A stretch of 64,000 bases of DNA, taken from NCBI GenBank assembly GCA_030674185.1, contig CM060312.1:35629862-35693861 (forward strand), given 5' to 3'. The DNA is from Monoplex corrugatus (taxonomy: Eukaryota; Mollusca; Gastropoda; Littorinimorpha; Ranellidae). Within the stretch, counting starts at the first letter, position 1. Every line of letters starts with the position of its first letter. The notes under the pieces are model-generated. The model made no database searches and had not been told where the DNA came from. It worked only from the letters and a program-made list of their open reading frames with translations. Made by a program: the position numbers and the translations under genes. Shown piece by piece: positions 10,928 to 22,900 of this stretch.

Positions 10928-13900
10928 TCATTTTTTCTTAGCTGTTGATCTGGCTCGTTCAAAAGTGAATGGATAATGAAGATCTAAATTTTTCTTCTTT
11001 TTGTCTGATGGAGCAATGTGTCGATTTATCTGCCACTTCTGAGCACTTCCTGTTTTTGCTGGTGGTTGCAAGAGAGGTTTCACGTCATCAACAGCCACAC
11101 GAGTGTGCACTGTGCGAGGGCCTTGGTCTAGTTCTTTTTCAATGGATCGTGTTTTGTGCAGATCCATAGAGGCTTCACTTATCACAGGCTCCACACGAAT
11201 GATCTCATACTGTGGTGTTTCACTGGTGGCTATGCAAGGTTTCTTGGGAGACTGGTGCACAGAGCTCCAGTTGGCAGGTCTTTTTCTTCGTCGCACCATT
11301 GCTGTTAGGGGTTGCTGATTGGAGTCCAATGGATTTTCTTTAGCTGTGGCAGAGTCTTCCATGGAATGTGCTGGTGAATCTATTTTATCAGTTTCTAAAA
11401 CACTGTCAGAGTCTGTAATTGTTTTAGATAATGGCACATTTTTTGACTTTGATCGTATGGACCTGTTAACTTTCAATTCTTTGTGAGGTCTTCTATTACC
11501 TGCAGTCATTTCAGTAGTAGGTCCTGTGGATGCACATGGTATTATTTCTTGGGCAGATGACATGTTGGATTTGTGACATAAAGATTCTTTTTTCACTAAT
11601 TTGTCTCCTCCACCAAGGGGATGAGTGAATACACTGCCCTTTTTGGCCTTACGGATGTCTAACAGTTTCTTACGCAAAGATCTCACACAGTCTTTAAGGT
11701 TGGGTTCACCACCTTGTTTCACACCTGTAACTGGAGAACTGTCTCGGCTACAACACATTCTGGAGGGGATCATAACAGACCTTGGAGATTCTGTACAGTC
11801 ACTGAAAGGGGAATTATGCCGGCTAACTGATTTTGTCCTGGAAGGCACTGGGCTGCCATGAGGGAGTTCAACCCTGTTCACACTTGTAGCTTTGCTCTGA
11901 AACAATTTTGCATTTGTGACAAGGTCAGTATGCTGCTGTAATCTCGTCTTTCGTTTCTCAGTACCCGTCTGAGATTTAATTTGAGGCCTGCAAACATCTA
12001 GCCGTCGTTTAATCTGGGATCTATAGACATTGCGTTCAAGTTCCTTCGTTTCAGAATCAGTCTTGTCTCCTGAAGCAGATTCCTGCTGCTGACATCTCCA
12101 TTTTCTACAAGTTGACAGTGTAACAGTTTCTGCTGACTTTGTACTGCCTGTACTGATTGTGTCACACAATCTTTTATGCTGCTGATTTGATTTCACAGAG
12201 TACTTTAATTTTGTACTAGACACATTTTTGTTCACAGAATCTATTTTCTGCTTGTCAGTTGTACCCAGTTCCTCACCAGTGCCTGATTTTACAGAGTCAA
12301 GAGGACGCTCTGAAGATGTTCCCCTGCACTCAATATCACAACTACGTGACTTTCGCAGAGGTTTTTCTTTTCTACATAATTTGTTTCTAGCATAAGCTGA
12401 AGAGTTCTGTCTTGATACTCCCAACATAATTTTATCACACGAACCTGATCGAATAGCCTCCCTAAGGCGAGGCAACAACCTTCCTTGCCCTGAAGTGGTC
12501 AAAGTCTTTACTTTGATGCATTTTTCTTGACTGTGAATGGATTCTGTACTCTTTACCGTATCTAGATTCAGAGACAAGTCTGATCTGTCCTTTGGCATTG
12601 TATTACTGTCAGCTGTAACCTGCGAACTGGTGATTTCGGAGTTAGCCTTCACAATTTTATTCCCCTCATCATTAAAATCCCATGAGAAAGGAGTAGATCC
12701 CACTTTCTGCCTGAAAGCTTGTAACGGTCGCATGCAACGAATCTCAGCTGCTGTTCTTGAATTCTGACAGACTGCTGGATTCTCACCACAGGCACTGCTT
12801 TGGTCTTGACTGGCCTCATCACAATCCCAGGAAAATGGAGGAACATGGGCTTTGGATCTGAACGCTTTCAATGATCGTTCATTGCGGACCCTCTTTCTCC
12901 TGTCTTCTTCTCCTTCAATTTCCCAAACGAAAGGTTGTGGTTTGTGCATACGGCGCAGGGTCTTCATAGCCAACAGTGGCTTTCTAGTTGTGAATGGGGA
13001 TTCCATCAAGCCTTCTTGGTCGTCCTCATCTGCTCTAAGATTTTCCTCTTCTGGTCTGTCAGCTTTCTCCATTTTGACAGCATGGTAAGTTGACTGAGCT
13101 TTCATTTTTATGCTAGCTACTTTTAATGGTTTTAAAGGCCAAATTCTCGCTTCACAGGAGTCCACTGAAGCAATAATTTCATTCTGCATGATTTCATCAT
13201 TGGATGTATAGTCATCAAGTTTTCTGTCTGCACAAGTGTCAGCTGTGTTAGGTTTTATGACTGTACCTTGGGGGTCAGGAATAATACACAAATCCGGAAG
13301 GTCATTTTCTGGATCAGCGTCATCTGCAGATTTCAATGGCACAGCCATCTCAGCATGAAAACAATCTGAATCTTCCATGCCTTCTGTACTTGGCAAATTT
13401 GTGGCAGGTGAACTGCTTTCTACAAGTATTTCAGTTACACATTTGTTCAAAACACTTGAGGTTTTAGTGTTATCAGATCCATCATGTTCACACTGAGAAA
13501 AAACAGAGTTGTGGGCAGAAAAAGATACAAACGAAGACTCCGAGACGCAATCTGATACTTCCAGAGGTGCAGAATTTGAGGTAGTACTGCCCACACCCAC
13601 AAGCAAAGAACGGCCTAGTGAGAACTGTCTTGGTATATCACTCTGCTTTTGATCTGGATGCTCAAGTTCGTTCAATGTTTCAACCTTTTCATCAACACTG
13701 GGCATGGCTTGTTCTTGCTCCTGAAGACAACTAGAAAGTTGATCAACTTGGCAATCGACTGACTGATCTGGTATCTCCTGGACGTTACACGCCGGCTGAT
13801 AACTGAGTTGATAAAGCTGTGTTTTGTCCAACTTCTCATTCTGAACATCACAAATGGGTTGCTTGCCTGCTTCAGCTTCATGACAGTGTGTAGATGAAAC

Positions 13901-16900
13901 AACAGGCATATGAGAATTACTCAACCCTTGAGCCTGATCTTGAACCTTCATTGTGTGGCTGATGTCAAGGCAAGTATCCATCTGCTGCTGAGAATGATTC
14001 AGTGCGTGACAATCTGCAGACTGGTCAACAGTGCTGTGACACTTATTTGCTATCAGATCTTCACACTTGTAAGCATGACATGATAATGAATCAACAGGTT
14101 CAGTAACATTACTCTGCACCTGATGGTTGGACTCAGGGCTAGCACGGCACCGACCAATGGGCAAGTGATTTACATGAGACTGATTTGCTGACTCACATCC
14201 ATTATTCAGTGTCATTTCAGCCTCTTCCAACAAATTTGCAGACTCCCTACCTGTTAAACTGGCTGTACACTTGTGAGAATGAACCAGCAGATCAGAAAAC
14301 TGATCCTGTTCCTTCAGTATTTCATTAGGACATGGTGTAGGACTGTCAGGTCCTACTGTTGGTGGAACTGATAATGTTTTAGCCTGAGTGGAAGCCGGCA
14401 GTAGTTCCAACTTACAAGAATCAACATCCGTTTTGGTGACTTGATCCCCTTCTGGGCTGGGATTGGTTTTATCAGACTGTATACATCTACCAATGTCTGC
14501 AGATTCTGTGTCACAAACTGGTCTAGTTGCTTCAGATGCCAGAGGTGGTGCTGCAGACAGTGATTCATCTGACAGAGAAATGGTGTCAATTTTGTCCTCA
14601 CAGGTGTCCCAGTCTTCACAATCACTGTTACTGTCAGCAGGCATCATTTCCCCAGCACTGTCCATGGTGACAAGTGACATTTCATCAGTCTGCAGTGCTT
14701 GAGGTGGTGGTGGTGAATTTTTAATGACAGAAAATGCTGATTTTTGCAAGAATTCCAACATGGACATGGAAGACAGATCTTCTTCACTAGCTGACTGGCC
14801 AGACCCTGCACACATCTCTTTGTCCTTCATTGTGGAACCTGGAAAACACTGACTTTCTGGACCATTTTCGTGGTTTGCATCAGGATGACAGACATTATCA
14901 TGCTGGGTACAGACTTGGCCTGCACCCTCATCATATACCTGAGAACATTCAACTGATGATGGCTCTTTATTTGCAAAGTCTTCATGTGTAACTTCTTTGA
15001 TCACTGGTGTAGTCTTTTCAACTTGTCTTTTCTTTCCGTCTTCTGAACCTTGTTCTGCTTTGTCTATCACATCATCATCTGATTTCTCTTCATCTAAACA
15101 CTGTTCCTCTTCTGTTAATCCATGTAGTCCACGATTTTGAAAAGGAAGTTCACAAATAACCTCCTTATGAAGATGTGCAGATGAAGTACTGTCAGTCACT
15201 TCTAGAGAACTACATTCATCATTATGCAATGCCGAAGGACCTTCCAGCAGTGACTTCCTGTATTTCTCACTAGTTTTCTTTAGTTGAGGTTCTTCCTGTT
15301 CCATGAACTGATTCTCATCATTCGTTTTTGTCTCCCCACTTTTCTCTCTACCACAGGAAATCAAATTTTCATTTGTATGGAAAGTTTCTGTCAGCTGGTG
15401 GTCCATGACAGTTGCTGTACCCAACACCACCAAACTGACTGGCACACACTGGCTGGCTTCCATCTGCAATACACCTGTACCCCCACACTGCCTCTCTTCC
15501 ATGTCACCAACTGCAGCCTCCACTGACAGTTCACCTTCACTTGAAGTCCTCTTTGACTCCATACTGTGATCATACTCAGCTTCTGATGCCTCAGACATTA
15601 CTTCAGATTGGCCCATGAAGTTTGTATTTTGTGGCATGTCTTTGTTCACATTCACAGACTGTGTGGAGTCATTAAAGCAGGATTTCTTTGTCAGAAATGA
15701 AGAACAGGACTGGTCAAAGCTGGTCTTTTCCATCAAAACCTTATCATTCAAGTCCTGGTTTGATGTAATCTCCAATGTTTGAGCGTCTTCTTCATGCAAC
15801 AGCCCTTCTTCAGTTATCAGTCCGACACCAGCCATATGCTGATTCTCCAAGAGTATTACACTCTCTGTCAGAGGCTCATTATTTGTTTCTGTATGTTCAG
15901 CTTGTGAGTCAACAGCAGCTTCTTTGCAATGAAGCTGTATCTCTAATCTCTCACAATCAGAGCTGGAAAAGAATGACAACTGTTCAGTCTGTACAGTTTT
16001 TGACATTCCATCTCTACTAGTCTCAACATGAGGATAATCATATTTAGTTTCCTTCAGTTCCTCTGTTGTACCTTCTTCATTTTCTGATAAAGCAATCTCT
16101 GGATCCACTGAAGTTGTGCTTAACTCTTCTAGCATGATTTGTGCTGTCTGTGTTGCAGGGGTGGTTGAAACAACTTGTGAATTATCATGACTGACTTCAG
16201 TGGAACTGCTTTCCTCACTTTGTCCTGAATGCAGTAACGAATTGGCTGAAGCAGCTTTCAAGTCACTTAGACTGGTTTCATCACTGTATCTAGTTGTTGA
16301 ATGATGATCTAAAGGTTCTGTAACAGATGGTTTGTCAGCACAATTAGCCAAACATTCACTTGCTAAACTGCTCAAAACTGGAGAACATAGACTCTGATCT
16401 ATGTCCTTTGTGTTTTTAAATGCACCATAGCTTTCTTTTCTGTCTGTAGGTTTTGATTCCAAAAGATCAAAGTTGTGCTCTGGAAGAGGCTCTTCTGTTG
16501 GTATGGCATCACATAAGATAGCAACATCTCTCTCAACAATGTCTTTTGTTTCCGCTGCAATTGTTTTTGCTTGTGGTTCTTGTAAACCAAAAACATCAAT
16601 TGTCTTATCTTCTGACGAAATGTCTCCTTTTTTAATACAACTACCATCTTGTGTTTTGTCAGATTCTACATCACAACCTTCTATGTCCTCTTTTTTGAAG
16701 ATCCGGTCTGTCGGTCTGTGGTCCATCACCTGATTCTGCTGGTTTCCACAGGGGCCTTGTGTCACAACTCCCAGACTGTTCATGTCAAACTCTTCTGTCT
16801 TTTGGTTAACTACAATACCTGCCTGATTATCAGAACATTTTTTTATGGATTCTTCTGGAATTGAAGTAAGCGCAAGATCTGTGAGTGTCTCAGCTACTTC

Positions 16901-19900
16901 GCTGTCTTTCAAACAATTTTGCTGATTATCCTCTGCTATATTTACTGCCCATAATACAGTCTCCGTACTGACAGAAAGTTGCTGATTGTCAGAACTAGAT
17001 TTTCTGGTTTCATCCTGTTTAGCAGGAGATTTCTGTGAAGTAATTTTTGGGCTAATTACAATTTCCTCATCACTTTTAAAGGTTTCTTCATCCTTCTCCA
17101 GTCTACATGGGATGATCACAATTTCATTACCATCTGTTTCTCCATCCTTCTTCTGCTCATCCTGTGTTGTCTGTGATGTACATTCTATATCAGTTACACC
17201 AGCACAACATTCTTCACCCAACATTTTTGGTTTACCACTCGCCATATCACCAGCTTCTGTGTCCCATGATTCTACTTGAATCTCTGAATTCTCTTTTGCC
17301 ACTGAGACCCTCACTCCAACTGAATCCTCCACTTCAATAATATCCATCTCCTTTCCCACTGTATCAGTATTTTCAAACATATTCTCTTTTTCAACAGGTC
17401 CAGTCTTTTCAATTTTGTCCTCTTTTTCAACAAAATCTTTTCCAACGCAAGGATCTTCTACTAACTGGAAACGGTCGACTTCTGGCAGAGTTGCACTGTC
17501 AGCTGGAGTTACACTGTTAGCTGGATTTTCCTTCTGATTACTGTCAGTTGTGGTGTCATCGTCTGTCACGTTACAGGCAGTCACGCTAGTGCTTATTATG
17601 TCGCCTGTTGTCACAGTATCATCACTACTATCCTCACACTCACCACGACTGACAATGACACACTGCACATCATCTCCATCAACTTGCTTGTTTTCTGGGG
17701 AACCAATCAATGACAGAGTCTCAGTTTCCACAGCAGGACAAGAGCTTGCTGTCGACTGAACAACAGATGCTTCCAGGCTCTCCTCCGCAACTTTAGACAC
17801 AACTGAATCAACAGTGACTGCTATGTCTACACTGGGTGGCAGAAGGAACATAGGCTGGCTGACCTCCCCACACACCTCGTCTGATGCAGAGGTTGGATGT
17901 CTGTCTGAGGACAGAGGTATTCCATCCAAAGAGATGGTATCCTCTGTATCTCCAACAGGAGATGGAGCACTGGTTGAAGCCACCAGAGTGTCAGAGTCAC
18001 TTTCAACATCAACATCACTCGACTCTCCCACACCTGGTTCAGACACAGTCTCAACTTCTAAATGCAGTATCTCTGTATCTTGTTCATTCCCATTTTGACC
18101 AGTGGTGCTTTTTACAGAGCCAGTGATATAGGCTGCAGGGTTTACCTTTGGACCTAAGTTCACAATGCACTTTTTCATGCTAATCAATGCTGCCTTTGAA
18201 GTATTTTGCTGGACCCCCATCTGTTTGGGCTGCACTTCTTCTGCCTTGACTCGATGGCCAAGATTAACTTTGCACTGTTGTGTTAGCTGTTCTTCAAACT
18301 CCCCATAAAAATATACGTTTTTGTAGTCACTGGTTTTCACCTTGGATGCACAACTGGCTTGAGGAGATTTGGGACTTGTCCTGTGAACCTCAGTGACACC
18401 ATCCGATTTAGATTGAGACTGCAGTGATGACATTAAGGAAGGTACAGATGACAGGGATGTTGACTGCTGAATGTGATGAGAGGCCTTATTTTGCAGAGAG
18501 CGTAGTTCATCCCAACTGTTGCGTCTCCACGGTGTCAGAGTTGGTGAGGTACTCTCCAGACTCGTACGCAAATACGAAAAGCGTCGCTTCGTCTGGTTGA
18601 GAGGCAACGGCGCTTCTGGTGACCTGTTATTCACAAAATTTAAGAAAGAATCCATGAATGAAGGCTTTTTGGGAGCTGTAAGGAAAGGGGACGAAACAGG
18701 CATGGAACCATCCTGAGGGGATATATCACTTCCATGTCTGACTTCACTAGTGTCCACTGTACTTGTCTGTTCTGCATCCTTTGAATTGCACTCACTGATT
18801 TCCGAAAACTGCACTGCAGCACTGGCAGGGTCTTTCTGCACAGAGGTTCTTGTTTCATCTGATTCACCACAACTTTCTTCAGAGTTTTCTTCATCCTCCA
18901 CATCTACAAACTCCACACTTGATCTGCTAAAACTGGAGCGCTTTGGTCTGCTTGTGGCAATGCTCTTTTCATCACTTGAACTTTTTCGTCTATTGCTCTC
19001 TTTGAAAGGCTCAGTGAAATTACTAATTCCAAGAGAGCTGATGAAAATTTTATTCAGTGCCTGTTTCTGAGCAGCCCTCCCAGAACTTCTCCTGTCATTA
19101 ACTAGTGATGTAGTTTTCATTCTGGTAGTTGCGGTGGTCAACTTCACTGCACAATCTGTGCTGTGTGCTTCAACTTCTCCTGTGTCACTGTCTTCAGAAG
19201 AATCTGTGGCACTATTCTGCCCACTTTTCTTTGAATGATCTGCAGATACTTCCTGGTCAGATATTCTGGAACCAGATTCTTGTAATGTCACTTTACCTAT
19301 AGAATTCATCTTATCATACTTGTGGATTAATGTCCTGGTGTGATCAGTGACATGAGCCATACAACGATCGTACACAGCAAATTTCTCCTCACACAAATGG
19401 CACATGTAAGAGGTTTCATTACCTTCTTTGTGCGATGTAAATAGCTTTAGATGAGAGCTTGCTAAATGCTGGATGAAGAAGAGAGGTTGACTGAATAAAC
19501 GCTTACAAATTCTACAGTATCTCCTGTTAGTGGGTCTTCTCCTTTTCACAGCGCGTTTCCTAACAACAGCTCTACTATGCTGTTGCCTTCTGTAAAGTCC
19601 TCCTTCCTTCTTAGACACACGCTTTTTAATGGATGTTGCAGGAAAAGAATCAGTTGAACTTTCATTGCTACTGCCCATCTGCGACAATTCACTAGTTTCT
19701 GTATAGATTATGTCCTTTTCTGCATCTCCTGCTATCTTAAAAGCTTCAGCACCTGATTTCTCAGGTAAAACAATTTTTTCCAGTAAAACCACTGACTGTT
19801 TGACCAGTGATGCTGACAAGGCATGGTCTTCAGGTGTGTTTTTTACCTGAAGTCTTCCATCAACTGCTGCAGACCCGTTTTCACCCTGCCGTTTTACAGA

Positions 19901-22900
19901 TAACTTATCTCTGTCAAGCATATCTTGCATCCTCACAGATGATGCTGAATTCGATGTCAAAGTCCCTGCTTGTTCATCTGTTTTAACATGTTCTAAATAT
20001 TTATTGGCCGGGGCTGTGCTTGCCATTTCAGAATCATTATCAGGCTCAAAAAAGCTACTTGCTTTTGGATTCTTTTCATCTGATTCATGCATGAGAGGCT
20101 TTTTAGTGATGCATTCAGTCCAATGCTCACTAAAGCTTTGCAATGAGCACAAAGTTTGTCCACAGTTCAGGCACTTGAAAAAGCTACGGCCACAAGAACC
20201 ACTCAGCTCCTTGTATTGAGGAGGAGCAACCTCCTTTGTTGGTTCCTCTTGAACAGATTCACTCTCAGTGTCTTCCAACATCTCAGTATTAATATCTTTA
20301 GATGCCTCAGTGCCACTTACCTTTTCTGATATCTCAGCATGACTAGTATTTTCAAATGTCTCTGTGCTACTACTTTCCGACTTCTCAGAGCTGATATTTT
20401 CAGACATCTCAACACTTCTGTTTTCAGACTTTATGGTACTGACTGGCTGAGCTGCAGAAATGGTCAGTCCAACTGAACCGTCAAAGAAATCTACACTATC
20501 TGTCTGCAAGCCTTTGTCAACAGTAACCCCCACTAAACCTTCTTTCGGATCACAGCTTATCTTTGGTTTGAGTTCATTACTGCCTCCTTTGGCATATACA
20601 AGATTAGTCCAAGTATTACTAGTTGTCTGGGTGTATCTCATTGTTACAGCAGCTGAACATTGTGTGTATGTTTGCAGAGCTGCTACAGTTGAAGATTTGG
20701 CCATTCCAAGAGTTGCAGCAACAGATGCTGATGTTCCCATTGCATTTTCTAGGGAAGTGATACCTGCGGCTGATTTAACTGAGGCTGTACTGTATGTGGT
20801 TTCAACCTTGATGGGGAAACTAGCACTTGCTAGAGTGTTCACAAATCCTGCTGTGTTCTGGCAGCTAGTGCCTGCTGCAGTGTTTACATATCCTGTTGTA
20901 TTGGGGAAGATGACTCTGGCTGGAGTGTCTACACATCCTGTCACTCTGATCCCTGCAGATCCAGAAACTGCACCTTGTGCGACACCTGGTGAGAATGACG
21001 TTTCTTCTAGTCTGGGTTTCTTTGCACTGGACATGTTATCAATGAAGATCGTTCCAAGTACTGGAGGAGTTTCTACATCTAGGGAAGGTCGCTTTTTGGG
21101 TGACTTTTTCTTTGCACCTGCTTGCTTAGCTGTCACGGCCTCTGCTTCCTGTTGCAGCTTTTCTCTGTTCTCTCCCAAACATTTGTTTAGCAGCTCCATC
21201 ACTTTAGCCTGGGTGGCCTGCTCCTCTTCAGGATTCAACTCCCTGGGTTTGGCTTTTGGCTTGGGCTTGGCCCTAGGTCTGCACACAAGCTTGTGTTCAC
21301 GAATACCTGTTTCACTGATGCAAAGTTCAAAGCAACGCATGCACTGGAAGACAGTGCTGGTTTCAACACCAGCTTCATTAGCCTGGGCTTTATTTGCAGC
21401 CATGCGGTTTCCCAAGTTTTCTGCCTGACTCAAGATTGGTCTACAGACCTGCTTCACATGGAACCGCAAAGCGTCCAGAGTCATGAAAGCTTTGGCACAA
21501 ATGATGCAGCGGTATGTTGCAATAGACTGATCCCCATTCACAGCCCTTTCAATGACCCCTCCTCCTTCAGGTAAAATGCTTGGAGGAATAGGCTCTGATG
21601 TAACCGGCTCCATTGTGGTTTTCCTGTGAGACTGCTGTTTGCTCACGTCTGTTCTGGAATAAGTTTTCAAGGAACTGACAGTTGCATCAACGGTGGAAGT
21701 AGTACACACTGTGTCACCAAAATCGCTGCACAAAGAATTTCTGGGTGTGACACCAGGACTGTCATTGACAGCACCATGTCCACTTGGCTGTGAGGAAAAC
21801 TGCACGGAAGGGACAGCAACAGGGGCTGAAAGCATGGAAAACTTCTGCGCATTTGATATTACAGTCGGCCGAGTGTTTTCACAAGCAGTCTGCTTAGGAT
21901 GATGGACAATGTTTTGGCTTGGATTTGAGTAGCCAGAAGGGACATAGGATGGAAATCTGACTGCAGCTTGAGTGTTCTGAAGGGAAATAAATGAAGTAGT
22001 AGGCAAAGCAGCACCACTTGACACACAGGCTTCTGTATGTACACCAGTAATGGTTGCCTTGACAGGTATAGACACATCAGAAATAGAGGTGAAGCGTGGT
22101 ACAGAGGCGGGTTTGTCGGACATGACTGATGATGGGTGCACAGACTTTGACAAGAGGGATCTAGCCAGGGTGGGTGACAGGTTGAGCACTGGACCACTCT
22201 TAGCTCCTCCCAAAGAATTTGAACTTGTTGACACTAAATGCTGACTAGAAGGGTGCACACAGGCTGCTGCTGTTCCAGATCCGGGTTTGCTGTCCTCCTT
22301 ACAAATTTTAATTGTCATTGCCTGCTTTAAGAGTTGCATCATCTTTTCATTGTCTGCAACCATCAATTCCTTGTTCTTTCTGATCCCCTTGTTATCAGTT
22401 GCTTTCTGCCCAAAATTTTGTCCCACAGATGTTTTCAATGGAGAGGAGACAGCAACAGTAGATGTTCCCACTGAAGCCTCAGCCACCAATACAGGAAGCG
22501 CAGGTGGATTTGATACAAACAGCGAGGAGAAAGAAGGTAAGGGCTGTCCATGGGGCTTAGCATTTTGACCAGCCTGGGCAATGGAACACATGTTGGTGAC
22601 TGGGGCTACATTCTGCTCCAATGTCATGGGCATCTGTGCAGCACTAATGGGAACCTTGTGCACCACCAGCTGTCTAGGCTGCCTGGATATAGATGGTGTG
22701 GAAGCAGTATGCACCTCACTGCTAGGAAACTGCATATATGAAATCACTTTAGAGGTAGAGGTATCCGATGGTTTGGTGGGCTCTCCTGATGTCACCTGGC
22801 TACCACTACACACAGGACCACTCAGAGCCCGTAAAGTATCAGAAATGCTGTCCACAGAAATTTCTGGCAATGTGTCGGGGAGTGTAATGGACATGGCACT

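Noticed and set aside
20460..21428. A 322-codon open frame on the plus strand
   Set aside because: It lies entirely opposite the giant minus-strand exon, has low-complexity content and no recognisable domain; it is a shadow of the real gene.
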